Shown here: one piece after another, positions 35,125 to 47,869 of the stretch
Position numbering within the stretch: position 1 is the stretch's first letter
Layout of the letters: each line of letters starts with the position of its first letter
NCBI GenBank assembly: GCA_023614405.1
Contig: CM042696.1
Location: 336,527,211 to 336,591,210 of the forward strand
Reading direction: 5' to 3'
DNA from: Avena insularis
Lineage: Eukaryota > Streptophyta > Magnoliopsida > Poales > Poaceae
Length of the DNA: 64,000 nt
The notes under the pieces: generated by a model
What the model was told of the DNA's origin: nothing
The model's input: the letters and a program-made list of their open reading frames with translations, nothing else
Database searches by the model: none
Position numbers and translations under genes: made by a program

Positions 35125-36750
35125 TGATGGGTTCGTAGCATGGAAAACAAAAAATTTCTACCGCAAGAACAAACAAAACCCAGATCTAATCTAGATAAAA
35201 GCCAAGATCTAATCTATTAGACATGTGCAACGAGATAGATCTGTACTAACCCTTGTATATCCGAAAGCCTTGTGCGAGATCGGATCTCGTGGTTGATGTA
35301 GACGATCACTTGACGATCTCAAGATCGAGTAGATGATCCTTCCGGCGCCGCGTTCCTGCAGCGCTTCCATAGTGGGTCACACGTGCGGAGTCGAAGCAGA
35401 CCTTCCTCTCCTGTTCCGTGAGCGTGGTGGTGGTGGTGGAGTAGATAATTCTGCAGGGCTAAGCCAGAGATGGAAGGAGGAGGAGGCGGCTAGGGTTTGG
35501 AGTGGGAGGAGGCTGGGGTGGCGCCTCCACCCCTCTATATAGAGGAGGGTGCGGCCTAGGGTTCCCACCCCTAGGCCCACCCCTTAGGGCCCGGCAAGGA
35601 GGCTTGGGGAGAGTCCTTCCCCCCCAAGTTTCCTTTACTTACCCTTTAAGTTTCCCCTTATCCTATCTTGGTTTTCAAGTAAACTCCAAAATATCTTCTA
35701 GAACCTTCTGGAACATTCCGAAACCTTTTAGAATCCCCATACAAACACTCCGAAACATTTCCTAACTTAGAAAATGATCCCCATTATATGAATCTTATTC
35801 CCCGGACAATTCCGGATCTCCTCGTGATGTCCCGGATCCAATCCGAGACTCCGAACAACATTTGGTCTCCAACACACATTCAATATCTACTTAAAACAAC
35901 TTCAAACCTTTAGTGTGTCACCCTACGGTTCGTGAATATGCAGACAAGATGGAGACACCTCTCCGATCAATAACCATCAGCGGGATCTGGAGATCCATAA
36001 CGGCTCCCACATACTCAGCGATGACTTCGTGGTCGATAGAACCATTAACATACGACACCAATTCCCTTTGCCACTCGATATTCTACTTATCCGAGGTTTG
36101 ATCGTCGGTATCTCCATACCTAGTTCTACCTCGTTACTGATAAGTACTCTTTACTCGTTCCATGTTGTGTCATCCCCTGTGACCTAGCCACATGCTTGCA
36201 AGCTAACTAGATGACATTCCACCGAGAGGGCCCAGAGCATATCTATCCGTCATATGGATGGACAAATCCCAATCTTGGTCCATGCGCTTCAACACATACT
36301 TTCAGAATACCCAATGACACCTTTATAACCACCCAGTTACAAAGCGGTGTTTGATGTCATCAAAGTACCCATACGGTGATGGTGATTAACTTAACCTCAT
36401 GGTCGAAGGATTAGGTTACTATGCATTTGAAAGCTTGTAGCAATACGAACTTAATGACTTGATATTATGCTACACTTACTATGGGTGTGTGTCCATCACA
36501 TCATTCTCCTAATGATATAACCTTGTTATTAATGACATCCAATGTCCATGATCAGGAAACCATGATCATCAATTAATCAACAATCTAGTTCAACAAGAGG
36601 CTTACTAGGGACTCTTTTATGTTTACAAAACACACATGTATTAGTGTTTCCTTATAATACAATTATAGCATGGGATGCAAACATTCATCATAAACACAAA
36701 GATATAATAATAACCACTTTTATTATAGCCTCTTGGGCATATCTCCAACA
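35125..36750 (-). repeat. LTR D (5' LTR of unit 3, outer right LTR)
   Basis: 1,626 bases. The outer edge TGTTGGAGAT at 36750 abuts family 2 repeat (AGTAGTGCACGG). Shorter than B and C because of losses in the GC-rich part (35400-35610), where even the TATA palindrome is shortened to CTATATAG (35534-35541). Confidence 0.9.
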
Positions 36751-37430
36751 AGTAGTGCACGGCCTCCTGTAAGCAGTGCACAGCTCAGCAAAGCAGATGC
36801 TCAGCACTGCACTCGATGCACTGCCTCATTGTCCTACGAGCAAGCCACTCGAACTCCTACTGTAAGCAGTGCACAACCTCCTATAAGCAGTACACGGCTC
36901 AGCAAACCGCACATGTTGACCATTGCATGCCATGAATGCTCACGATACAACCAATGCACTACTCACGATACAAGCAATGCACTGCCTCCCTGTCCTACGA
37001 GCAAGCCACTTGAACTCCTACTGTAAGCAGTGCACGGCGCAACACGGCACATATGCTGAGCAGTGCACGCCATGCACTGCTCAAGCTACAACCAGTGCAT
37101 TGCCTCCCTGTGCTACCAGCAAGCCACTTGAACTCCTCCTATAAGCAGTGCACGGCCTCCTGTAAGCAGTGCACGACTCAGCAAAGCACAGATGCTCAGC
37201 ATTGCACGCCATTCACTGCTCAAGGTTCAAATAATGCACTGCCCCCTGTCCTATGAGCAAGCCACTCGAGTGCTTCCTGTAAGCAGTGCACGGCCCAGCA
37301 AAAGCAGATGCTTAGCACTGCACGCCATGCACTACTCAAGATACAAGAAATGCACTACCTCCCTGTCCTACGAGCAAGCCACTCGAACTCCTATTGTAAG
37401 CAGTGCACGGCCCAACACTGAAATCTAATA
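36751..37430 (+). repeat. Family 2 octamer repeat, right side of the copia insertion
   Basis: Successive monomers contain GAGCAAGCCACTCGAACTCC, TGTAAGCAGTGCACGGC, CAGATGCTCAGCACTGCACG and CTACAACCAGTGCACTGCC. It continues the patch at 14110-14569. Short open frames in it follow the repeat and are not genes. Confidence 0.88.
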
Positions 37431-38321
37431 AGGCAGTTCGTCAAATATAATTACGGCAGATCACTCACGATCATCCGAGGCATCAAATTAAGCAGACGAA
37501 AGGCAGTTCATTGCATATAAACAAGGCAGAGCAACCAAAACTAGCACCCCATTCAAGATTTCGTGTTTCCCTCTAGTATCCAATCCACGGAAAGGTAGTC
37601 CGAAAAAAACCACGGAAAACAGAGTCATTCTGCTACCTTCGTCGCTGTCGACCAGGAGAACAACATCCAAAAACAAACCGCCCAACACCGGCAACCGTCA
37701 AAACACCCACCTTCCCACACCCCCAACACCAACAGCACACACAATGCTCCGCCAACAGCAACCACCCCAGATCGCCCTGCCCCCGCCGACCCACCCCAAC
37801 GGAATCTAGTCCAACCCTTCAAATCTAACCCACCACCACCCGCACCAAACAATCCTTCGACGGTAGCAAGTTCATCCCCAGCAACCTGCACCGATGTGGA
37901 ACGAAACTCCCCGGCGACCTCGATAGAGAGGATACATTCACAAAAAAGGTAAGCGGTGGAAGGAGAGAGAGCGGCGGAAGGCCCCTGCTTCCTCTTATTC
38001 AAAAAAACAAGTAAGCATAGTAACCTACAACAAGAGGTACGCCGAATTCATATCAATCAAAATCATATAATTCCTGTTTAACACTAGATTCTTTAGAAAT
38101 CTGTAACAGAAGGTAAAATTTATAGTTGTTTTTCATAAGTAATTATTAAAAAAAATAGGAAAATACAATTCGTATATAAAAATGATAGACAAATATATTA
38201 AAACATCGAATCAGTGAAAATAATTACTAAGGATTAGAAGATTGCATAAAGAATTACTAATTTTCTGCCACACTTATTGAGAATTGTCTTATGCTTAAAT
38301 ATTATTTAATTATTAGGTGAA
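37431..38321 (+). promoter_or_regulatory. Putative promoter, C-rich leader exon and first intron of the Ulp1-like gene
   Basis: CATATAAA at 37514-37521 could be a TATA box. The following 400 bases are C-rich on the plus strand and end at a consensus donor (AAAAAAG then GTAAGC, 37948/37949). The rest to 38321 is AT-rich and looks like an intron leading to the acceptor before ATG 38322. A 125-codon minus-strand open frame over this C-rich part has no recognisable protein features. Confidence 0.4.
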
Positions 38322-41300
38322 ATGGAGGACAAAAGAAGTCCTAGCCCTGAAAAGGTATAGAGCAATATACAACATACCTTGTAGTCATCACTAACATAAA
38401 TATAGAAATGGCATTTATTTAATACAACTTCTTTGCAGAACATACCTGATAATACCGATGCTGACAAAAAAAAGTCATTGCTGACCCAAGGTAATGCTGT
38501 TAAACAAAGTAAAAGTACACATTATTACTGTTTGTTCTTCATATAGTAAGGAAAAATATTGCCCCAAAACAGATAACTAGAACAGCAGTCAGGTCCACAC
38601 CATCCAGCTATCAATAAAACCATCACAAAGTATGGACTGCACAGAAACACCCACACAGAAATGGCAAGTGGAAGATCAACTAGCAGAAGAGGAAGAGAAG
38701 AAAAACAATAAGAAAGCAGTAAAAAAAGAAAATTGAACCTGGATAAAGTTAAGAAGAAACTACCTCTTGCATCAACCTCTAAAGAAAGTGTGGACAATGA
38801 AAAAGGAACAAAACATACCCCAGGATGACCCAATCCCACTGAGTGTTCAGCTTCCAAACAACAGTACCACAATAGAATTACAGTCCAGTACAAGAAGAAT
38901 GAAGAGGCAGAAAGCAATAGTTCCAGAAGAGCAAGATAACCCTCAGGAAAAAAGAGGAGAGCATCTAGAATATCAAAGGAAGAAAAAGGACATCTAAAAG
39001 AGCAAGAGAACAACACATATGAGGATAAGAGCAGTGATGATGCCGATGAAGACTACAAAATTCTTCCAGAAGGAATACAGTCTGAAACAGAAGATGATGA
39101 TGATGCTGCAGGTGAAACAGAAGAAAATGCAGCAGAATTGGATAATCAGGTTAGTAAAGATTTACATAAATAAATTAACCATATGACATTCATTTTGGAA
39201 AATCCATAGCATGAACTGACAGCATAAAATCTTACATGCAGCAAACTGGGAGAAAACGCAAATGCAAGGATCAGAGCAAGATTATGATTCAAGAAACCTT
39301 GACAATAGGTGACAAAAAGCTATGCAAGGACACAAGCATAAACTACACAGTAAGGTGTTCACTCAAAGAGCTCAGCAAATTTCTTAAAGAGGTCCTTAAT
39401 GATGATCAAAGAAACGAGCTATCAAATGTTGGGTGGGGATTCCTATTTAATTACAGAGTAACATCAAACCTGTCATAGCCAATGATCTTGTGGTTATACG
39501 AAAAAATTGATACAGTTACAATGGCAATGAAACTTGGAGCCGGCGTGGACATTGAAATAACACCAGAAGTTGTGAAATCAGTGTTCGGCTTCCCTGACGG
39601 ACCTAAAGCAGCTCCATTACCATCAGTGGATGGTAACACAAAAGCTCTCAAATGGCTAAGGAAAGAACTTGGAATAACAGCAACAAAACAAGTTCAACTT
39701 AATGATCTGTATAAGCAAATAAAGAAAGGTGGCACAAGTCCTTTCACAATGCAATGCATATTTCTGGTCATTTTCAAGTGTATTGTCTTCCCCACTCTAC
39801 ACGCAAGGATAGACCAAGAGGCTGGAATGGTACACAATGTAGACTACAAGAAGCTTCATAAAATGGATATCTGCCACGTAGTAGTGGATGAACTGAAGAG
39901 AGGAGTTCAGAATTTTTTGCAGAGAAGAAAAACAGAAACAAGAAAAAGGGTAAGGGTCCTATTAAAAAAACAAATACCATAGGAGCTGAGGGATGCGCAA
40001 TTCTGCCTTTAATAGTCTATCTGGACACTAAAAGGTGTGAGAATTCAATCAACACGATTGAAACACCAAGGCTGCATGTTCTTGATAATGAATTATGGTC
40101 ATCCATTGTGAAGAAGGATAGACAGAAACATAACATTGAGGAATTCGGAGCATTGAAATATGTAAGTACACATACTAATAATGTATATCTTTGTATTTCC
40201 ATATTGCATATCTCATTTCATTCCGTAACATAAGAAGATTGAGCATAAAAATATCTAAATTGTCCTCTTCACATGAAACAGGTTAAGACTAGTTCCGAGC
40301 TGCAGCACTACAACAAAGGTTTTCATACAAAGAAAAACAGTTCCTCAAATGCAGTGGTGGATAATGACCAGGAGCACCGGAAGAACAAGTATGCAATAGT
40401 TCTTGTCGGAGACAACTCAAACATTCCAACTGAAGAACCTTCTGTCTAGCCAAATCCAATCAGAGGTCTCATGACAGATGTTGAGAAGATGTAGCAAGCA
40501 ATGGATCTCCTGAGGCAGATTGCAGACAACCCAGAAAACATATGTCAAAATTTAGAAACTGACAACGAACCAGGCCTCATCAGTAACTACAAACAAGATG
40601 TGAACAGAGCAGGACTTGAGATTCTAGACTCAATGGACAAGCTTAAGTTATACATGGGGTCGGCAAAAGATATAGCAGTTAGATTAACAGCAAAAAGAGG
40701 ACCTATCAGAATGGAAGATCCTGCATCATGTTCATTGCCGCAGAATGAAACAGAGAAAAACAACTCTGACAGTGTTGATACGTCTAAAAAAACAGAAGAC
40801 ACAACGATCGAAGCTATAAAGGTAATTTATATACTTATTGCAAGTTATTGTACGATATAATAAGAATGATTGTTGCTAGTTTAATAGTGTTGTATTTTTT
40901 TAATGCATTTGATAATAAGGCAGATGATACCAATAATGAAACTGCAGCAAAAGGACAGGAGCACACAACATCAATAATAACAAAAGAAAAATCTCTAAAG
41001 GTAGACGTTCATTTAGTAGAAAGGGTACAATTTGCTATAATATAAAAGAAAAAGAGAAATCTGATGATGGTTATAAAATTCATAACAATTTAACAAAGAA
41101 CTAATATAAACTTCTGATTGTAGGAGGACGCAGGAGGAGATACAAACAACCAAACTCCCTCTGACGAAGCAGCAGCAACAACAGAGACAAGCATACGCTC
41201 ATCTGACACATCCAATAGGCAAGAACAGGATAAACAAGAGGAACATCAGACAGAAGATAAAGAAAAACAGAAGATTAAAGTTAAAGACAGTGAAGTTGGA

Positions 41301-44300
41301 CACAAAGCAGAAGATTTACTGCCAGCCAGTACCAATCTGACAGCAGAAGGTCATATGACGTAGATACAACTTATATTTATGAAATTACTTTGTTGAACAA
41401 TTTGATTCATTTGTAAATATACCATATTTCTACTGGTGTGAATCAATTAAGGATACATTTGCAAAATAGACCCTGCTAAACATATAAAAAAATATGGGTG
41501 TAATGACCATGAAGAGATTTGTATGAATGATTATGTTTACAATAGTAAAGTATTAGCCAGTCTACCATTTGCACTTGTCAAACACGATTGTTGAACCAGT
41601 AAACTGCCTCAACTACTTTAAGTCAACTGTCATCCAACTACCATTCTGATGTACTGTCTAACATTAGTCATTGCACTGATTTTTCTGCACTTCATTTTTT
41701 CACACACTAACAATTTTTGCTTTCCACAGATACAAATAGTGGAGACCAAGCAAATAAGGACAGCAGGCAAATATAATCCGAATGGACAAAATTGTATAAC
41801 CTGATATGCAAGTTCACAGACAAAAAACTGTCAAAAGAAGATATAGCTATATTAAAGTGAGATGAGTTTAAAAATTATCATTTTGCACTTTGCATATTTT
41901 TTCAGAACCATATTGTGTTATAATAAAAATTACTCCACTCTGCAGATCTCGGTATATCTTGAAGCACGAGAAAACCAATACAAAGGTGCCACTGTATTAC
42001 ATATCAAGTGCTTTCAAAAAGGAAGGACTGCTAGGCGATACAGAGGGTGAATTGGTGTTAACCTATCTTGAAGAATAACTAAGGAGATCCAATTCGAAGA
42101 AGAAAATTATTCATTACAGAGCAACTGTAAGTACTATAGAAAAAACATCTGTAAATAATAAACAAAGATATTTATATATTCAGAGCAAACAAACTAACGG
42201 TTGTTTTGCAGCAAAAACTTATTAACATTAGCGCAGTCAAAGACGATAAAGAAGTATGCGTTGGGTAGAGGACATGTTTAAACGGACAATGGGGCGCAAT
42301 CTAGACAAATATGAACTAGTAAGTAGAACAATAATTTTCATTACAGTATATATTTTGACAACATGAAGAACACCATACTACAAATACAAGCTTGTATATT
42401 CATTTTTTTAAACCGAAAAATATGTTAACAAATTTTAAATAATTGCTCATGCAGATAATGTTTCCTTTCCTCGACCAACCTCCTAAGGGAAGTTCAGGTT
42501 CAGTAGGTCACTGGTTCAAATTGTCAGTAGATATTTTGGAGAAGCAGTTCAGAATTTATAATTCATTGAGAGAGCCAGGGGACATTGATCTTGAAAAAGT
42601 GTGCTCAAAATTGATCAGGAAAATAAAGACATTATGGAGCGAACATTTTCGAACAACAGAAACAAAAGTCCAAACGCTGGATAATTTTGAGGTAGTATAT
42701 GAACACATGCCTCAACAAGATAACGGGTAAATGTTCATACATAACATAAAATTTAGTCTTGCATTGAACTACTAATCTTTGTCAACTTTTAACCATCTGA
42801 CAACAAGTAAAACAAAAAACGTTATACAGATGTGACTGTGGGTTCTTCATGCTCTATATGATCGAGAACTGCACCAGAGATCACGTTGTGCAATTCACAA
42901 AAAAAGATATTCCCGATTACAAGGAAATGCTTCTCATGAGGATGCTGACATCAGACATCTTCAGCATAAACAGCGAAACATTAAATGATAGAATATTAGG
43001 TAATCCTTTACATAGTTTTTTGACTAGTATTGTTCATACTACAGTATGTTGTTTCATAGCATTGTTACTATCAAGTGCAACACAAGTATTTACAAATTTG
43101 CAGCATCTACAGGCCATTCTGAATATCAAGAACTATTCACAAGAAGATATTTCGAAGACTTGAAGAGAGATATATTACTAGGAATTCAAGAAAAAAGAAA
43201 ACAAGATGTCAAACAAATCAATGATACAACTGAAAGAAACACAAGAGAAAGAGATCTTCAGAGAAAGATATAGAAGAAATCCAAAAAGGTGCAAGGATTC
43301 GATGGAAGAAGAGAAAAATCGAAATCCAGAAGAAAGACTTGTTTTCATTCCAGCTGAATTTAAAGAAATAGAGAATGCAAGGAAAGTACGTCAAAAACTA
43401 ATCGAATATGCATCAAAACCAGATTACGGAGAGTAAGTGTAAAGCTTAACTTGGTACAGCTAGATTTCTTTTAATTAGCCTAGATTTTTTTGTTCTAATC
43501 TAAACTAACACCCCTGTAATACTAATCCTATTTTTTGCAATACAACAGGAGAGTATTTATCAAGACAACTGCATCCAATGAATTAAGAGATTTTAATCTG
43601 ACATATATTGCACGTGAACTAGCAGACAGTTTCAAAGAGAATGGATGGATAGACAATGAATTTTTAGATGCCGTCATCCACACATGGAGAAGCAATGATG
43701 AGTTCAAATATCTTTTCCAGGAAGGTAAAAGGATAATCCTACCCACACAGGTAACAATAGTCTTAGGTTTTATGGACAAAAACAAAAAATTCGAACCTAA
43801 AGACATTGCTCGCATAATTGATTACCTCATAGGAACAGACGACCTTACAAAAGCAGGCACGGTGAGTTATTTTAGAAATAAGCATAAATTTCTATATTCA
43901 GTATTAAGATACCTCATAAATTTAAAAATTACCAAATGTTTAAAATTTACTTGACTATTATATCTACTCCCATACATAGATACTACTACCGGTTCATTGC
44001 AAGAAACATTTTTCAGTTTATGTCTTAAATGGGTCTGCTCGGAATCCAAAGGTTGAGATCATAGACTCTTTCGCATACAATAATAGTAAAGAGATGTGGG
44101 ATTACCACAGTAACATAGGACAAACTATGGTAAGACTCCTACCAAAATGTAGACATTACTAGAAAACTTTTACTAGAGTCAGAGTGTTATTTCTAAAAAG
44201 ACATATCAAAACTTACTACCCTTTTTATCTAACAATATCATTATAATGTTTCAATATACAGCTAAGCAGGTTCGAACAAGTGCTAGAGTGTATTTACAAA

Positions 44301-44679
44301 GATGACACATTGCCAAGATGGAGTGCATCATTCAAAAGTGCACGCTACGTGAGAACTAAAAAACAAGATGAAGACGCATGTGAACTGTGGACAATATATT
44401 ACCTGCAGAGATACAATGGCGAAATTATAGAAAAAGGAAAGACGTCAAGTGTAAGCAATAGTTTGATAGAAATTTTTCAAAAATATTGATTACATAACTT
44501 GAAAACTAACAATACTTTACAATACTTATCAGGACACAAGCTCCAGTATCAGAGATGAACAACTATACACAATGTTGTTCCACAAATCTAACCAAGCACT
44601 GAAGAACCTACCAGAAGATCTTAGGGAGTTGGGTCCAGACATGGAGATACCAGAAATTGCAATAACATTAAGTGATTAG
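38322..44679 (+). pseudogene. Many-exon Ulp1-like (C48 cysteine protease) transposon-type gene, broken
   Basis: About 17 GT/AG-bounded exons, among them 38322-38354, 38439-38490, 39241-39950, 40282-40821, 40920-41000, 41124-41349, 42455-42726, 42830-42999, 43549-43861, 43980-44129, 44262-44450 and 44533-44679. The N-terminal half resembles the conserved domain of grass transposon-type Ulp1 proteins (VGWGFLFNYRVTSNL, VKSVFGFPDGPK, YLDTKRC). Acidic linkers follow. Two C48-like modules appear. In the first, HWFKLSVD is followed by IYNSL (Asn where Ulp1 has the catalytic Asp), then QDNGCDCGFFMLYMIEN across a phase-matched intron. In the second, PVHCKKHFSVYVLN, IIDSF and DEDACELW keep His, Asp and Cys but lose the DCG box. 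In-frame stops lie at 39476, 40447 and 40492 and in later exons, with a probable frameshift near 39945. Ulp1 enzymes cleave SUMO; such genes are often carried by plant Mutator-like elements. Confidence 0.7.
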
Positions 44680-45671
44680 GACAAAATTATGAAACATGTA
44701 CATTATTTCGTAAAACCTGATTGCATACACATATTGCATCTAACTAGTAAAAAGCAAAGGAAATTACAATATCTATGGACGTAAGTACATGCTCGTTAAT
44801 ATATAACAGATAACTTGTTTTCTGATTTTAAGTTGGTAGCGCAATATCTATTTGCAGTACATCGGCATCTATGGACCAGTGCATCTGCATACACTCTTGC
44901 ATAGCTATGTGTAAAACTTATATTTTCATCACAATGAACCAAGTAATAACTGCATCTATGTGAGCAGTGCATATCGCAAACGCATACAGCGATAAACACA
45001 ATTGCATAGCTATGTGTAAAAATTATATTTTCATCATACTGAACCAAGTATAAACTACTTCCACATGATGATCATAATCAACCCAGTATAAAATTCTGCT
45101 AGGTGGTCTTTAAACAAACTGCTTATATAGATATCCTTGCACTGCCATGAACAAATTGCATACATAATTAAAGAAGGCAGTGCAAAAAATCAGCACAAGG
45201 CAAAATATACATATGTACGAGGCAGTGCGTCTAAATTTATGTGGGTAGTGCACGCACTACTAAGAATACTCTTCCATCCCTACGTCACACTCAACACAGT
45301 ATAACCTGCTTCTAGATGATTATTTTAAAACCTGCCTAAATAGATATCCTTGCACTAACATAGAACCATGCGTACATGAGTAAATACGGCAGTGCAACCA
45401 GTCTGATCAAGGCAGAACAAATAAGCTGTATACTACACACGGAAAAAATACCACAGTGCACCATAGCTAGTCAGAGCAGTGCAAATAGAAAAAATCACTG
45501 ACAGACAGACACTTGCTTCATTACGTATATACTTAATTACATATATTCTTGCTCCATCACATCTATTAAGTGTTCTTCACAAACACTGTTACAAACAATT
45601 ACAACATGATAGGCCAAATTTTGCTAGCATTTAAAATATGGAAGACGCTTCACAAGTTATTTGGATAGTTT
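44680..45671. other. Noncoding stretch with scattered octamer words
   Basis: Between 44870 and 45500 there are at least ten GCAGTGCA-like words at irregular spacing (GAGCAGTGCATATCG, GGCAGTGCAACC), plus a diverged direct repeat (GCATAGCTATGTGTAAAA, twice). From 45500 it is AT-rich. No gene supported. Confidence 0.6.
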
Positions 45672-46636
45672 CTAATCAAGCTCCTTGACCTCTTTGTGAA
45701 TGTCATCCATGTACTCTGTGTAGTTACGACGGCGCTCAAGAATGTCCTTCAGTGATTACATTGCATGTAACATGTCAAGACGTGCATTTTTTTTTTCAAT
45801 GTCTTCAAAATGATTGGCTATCATGTCGGCCAATTGCTCATCAAGCTTCTGTCTATCAGCTAATAGCTCAGCCATATCCATCATCAGAGTATCCCGCTCT
45901 AAGTCTCAGGCTGCAGCACCAACTTTATACTTGTTGAGCTCCACCTTTATCATAGTAGCATCTTCGACAACGTGCTGCATTCCTACGATCTCGTGTCGAA
46001 GACGGTCGCACTCTACAGTAATAGTCATCTTTTCTGCCTCCTTCTCGGAGAGCTTGACACACAATTCTGATACCTTAGCCTTCTCAGCAGCAAGTTCAGT
46101 ACGAAGCCTCTGATATTCTGCATCAACATGATTACTACCATCCAAAACTCCCGTAACTAATGGCAGTGAATCCTAATATTTTTCACAGAAAAAACAACAA
46201 GATTTAGTATAAATAGAACTGATCATAGTAAAAATAGCCAACATACAAATACACACACATTGATTAGCCTGCTCGGATGCACCACATGAACAGATGATGA
46301 CGGAGTAGATGCCAAATGCGAGCAACCATGAACACCAGAGGAGTAAGACCTATATGTAAGTTCCAAACGTCAATGACACAACAAGAGCTTCAAAAACCTA
46401 ATCCGAAAAATTAGAAATGAATACAACAAAAGATAAAAAAAAAGCAAAACTAACCCAGACTCGTCGATCTTGCGGCGGTTGCATCAAGATGACGACGAAC
46501 CTTCGGCGAAGGAATCCACGATGGTGGGCAGCAGGGCAACGCCCTCTGATCCCCGTCTCCTCCGCTCAGCAGCTTCCAAACATTTCGTAACAGCTGTCTG
46601 CTACTTTCTAGACCAAGGCTTCCTCATTGGATCCAT
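45672..46636 (-). pseudogene. Coiled-coil protein relic, three exons, stops in frame
   Basis: Minus-strand model: exon 46636-46455 (MDPMRKPWSRK, a TAG, then QTAVTKCLEAAERRRRG), a possible small exon near 46348-46263, and exon 46172-45672. The last exon is one open frame of 167 codons with TGA at 45908-45906 and one TAA, ending at TAG 45674-45672. It is heptad-rich: RLRTELAAEKAKVSELCVKL, ELLADRQKLDEQLADM, LKDILERRRNYTEYMDD. No catalytic motif. The function is unknown; similar charged coiled-coil frames accompany Ulp1-type genes in grass transposons (inference). No frameshift is seen, only nonsense codons. The next gene upstream, on the opposite strand, is the B3 gene at 47870. Confidence 0.55.
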
Positions 46637-47403
46637 GGCAGAAAGAACTAAAAATAGAACTGGAAAAAGAACCGTCTAGAGGAAAACAAACCATCTAGTA
46701 GAAGAGGAACTGGGACTACTTTGCGAAATGTTAAGCATCGACGTCTGAATTTATAATGTACTTATACACATTGAACAATCGTCTCACCTACCAACAATAA
46801 AACACACCCCACACATCATCCAAGATCAAAGATTAACCAAAGCTATAATACTATGCCTAATATAAACGCAATTAACAATTCAGCGAATGAAATAGTGCAC
46901 GCGGATTGAAAGTTAATTTTACCGAGGTTGCGAACAACAATGCGCATGGCACTGCAGTAAAAATAGATTAGTTCAACATAATACAATACTAGGGCACTTC
47001 AACAAGCTAATAATATGGCAGTGCACACAGATAAACTGTGCAGTACTCAATATAAAAATTTGATAAAAAAGTATACAACTTTGAGTAAAATGAACTATAA
47101 AATTTCAATTACCCGTAAATAAAAAAATAATATGAAATGAAAAAATAAAGGAAATAGTAATTACCGTAAAAATAAAAAATAAAAACCATACCTCGCATAT
47201 ACTATGCACTGCCAAAAGTGTCAACTATGCACTGCCTCGATGTACAAGTTCAGATTTGTTGTTAGTCTGTTAGACTTTCAATTTTGTTGCATAGGGACAG
47301 AGGGATTGTCAGTCTCAGATGGTAAACGAGAGGATACCTGAGACAGTGGGCGGGGGAACAGCACATCGAAGCATTAGCATATAACCATTTTAGTTGGTTG
47401 ATT
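46637..47403. other. AT-rich spacer with a few octamer words
   Basis: Intergenic between the divergent coiled-coil and B3 genes. Octamer words are at about 46892, 46950, 47022 and 47205-47235 (CTATGCACTGCC twice). No gene supported. Confidence 0.55.
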
Positions 47404-47869
47404 TATAAATGCAGGAAAATCGAAAGTACCCCGTTCAGTTATCTCCACCGCTCTTCCACTACGCACGTCCAGAGCACTTCCCGAGAACAGTTCCTCAGAG
47501 CAGAGCAGTTTCTCAGAAAATTTTGTCCCCTCCCAATCGAGTTTTCTCCTCTAATTCCATATCCATTTCCTTTTCTTTATTGGTTTGAGTTTTAATCCTT
47601 ATTTGTTTCTTCATTTCAAGAAGCTTTGTTCTTTTATTTTAATCTCCATTCCATTGTCTTAGTACAAATCGACGATGAGTTTTGCATCACACTTCCATTT
47701 TTTTTAGTTTCCCCGTAATCCTTTATGTGTTCTTTCTATCATCTTATCTCCGTAATACTATGGTGTAATTTATGCCTAATAAATGATCTGTTTGACACTT
47801 TCTAGATTAGGAGTTAATGCACAGTTCACTCCTTAAATGCATTATTAATTTTATCAGGTGTTTCTTGGA
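47404..47869 (+). promoter_or_regulatory. TATA box and leader region of the second B3-like gene
   Basis: TATAAAT at 47404-47410 is followed by a pyrimidine-rich leader with CTCTTCC and CTCAG blocks. An intron probably ends at the CAG at 47857-47859, shortly before the ATG at 47870. Confidence 0.45.

Larger units (their letters stand above)
14570..36750 (-). mobile_element. Ty1-copia tandem array, Angela-like: four LTRs sharing three internal domains
   Basis: Order on the plus strand: LTR A (14570-16119), internal 1, LTR B (21324-23016), internal 2, LTR C (28219-29908), internal 3, LTR D (35125-36750). Each internal domain has a polypurine tract (GTGGGAGAC on the minus strand) next to the LTR on its left. 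On its right, one base before the LTR, is a primer site TGGTATCAGAGCC, the initiator-Met tRNA type. The gene order gag, PR, IN, RT, RNase H is the copia order. The LTRs run TGTTGG to ATCA. LTR A lacks its last ~150 bases. No complete target-site duplication can be read because of that truncation. All three units are coding-dead, with two nonsense codons common to all. Units 1 and 3 differ in linked blocks and unit 2 is a mosaic of them (see findings). Confidence 0.95.

Noticed and set aside
14570..36750. Three independent copia insertions side by side
   Set aside because: Neighbouring units share single LTRs with no flanking DNA or target duplications between them, and unit 2 is a mosaic of 1 and 3. 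Recombination explains this better.
36733..37428. Overlapping Cys/His-rich 70-100 codon open frames, also at 49382-50416 and 56201-57024
   Set aside because: They are translations of the family 2 repeat (CAGTGCACG gives Gln-Cys-Thr) and appear in several frames at once.
37625..38002. Minus-strand 125-codon open frame rich in Gly, Val and Trp
   Set aside because: It is the antisense of a C-rich leader with a good plus-strand splice donor; no domain is seen.
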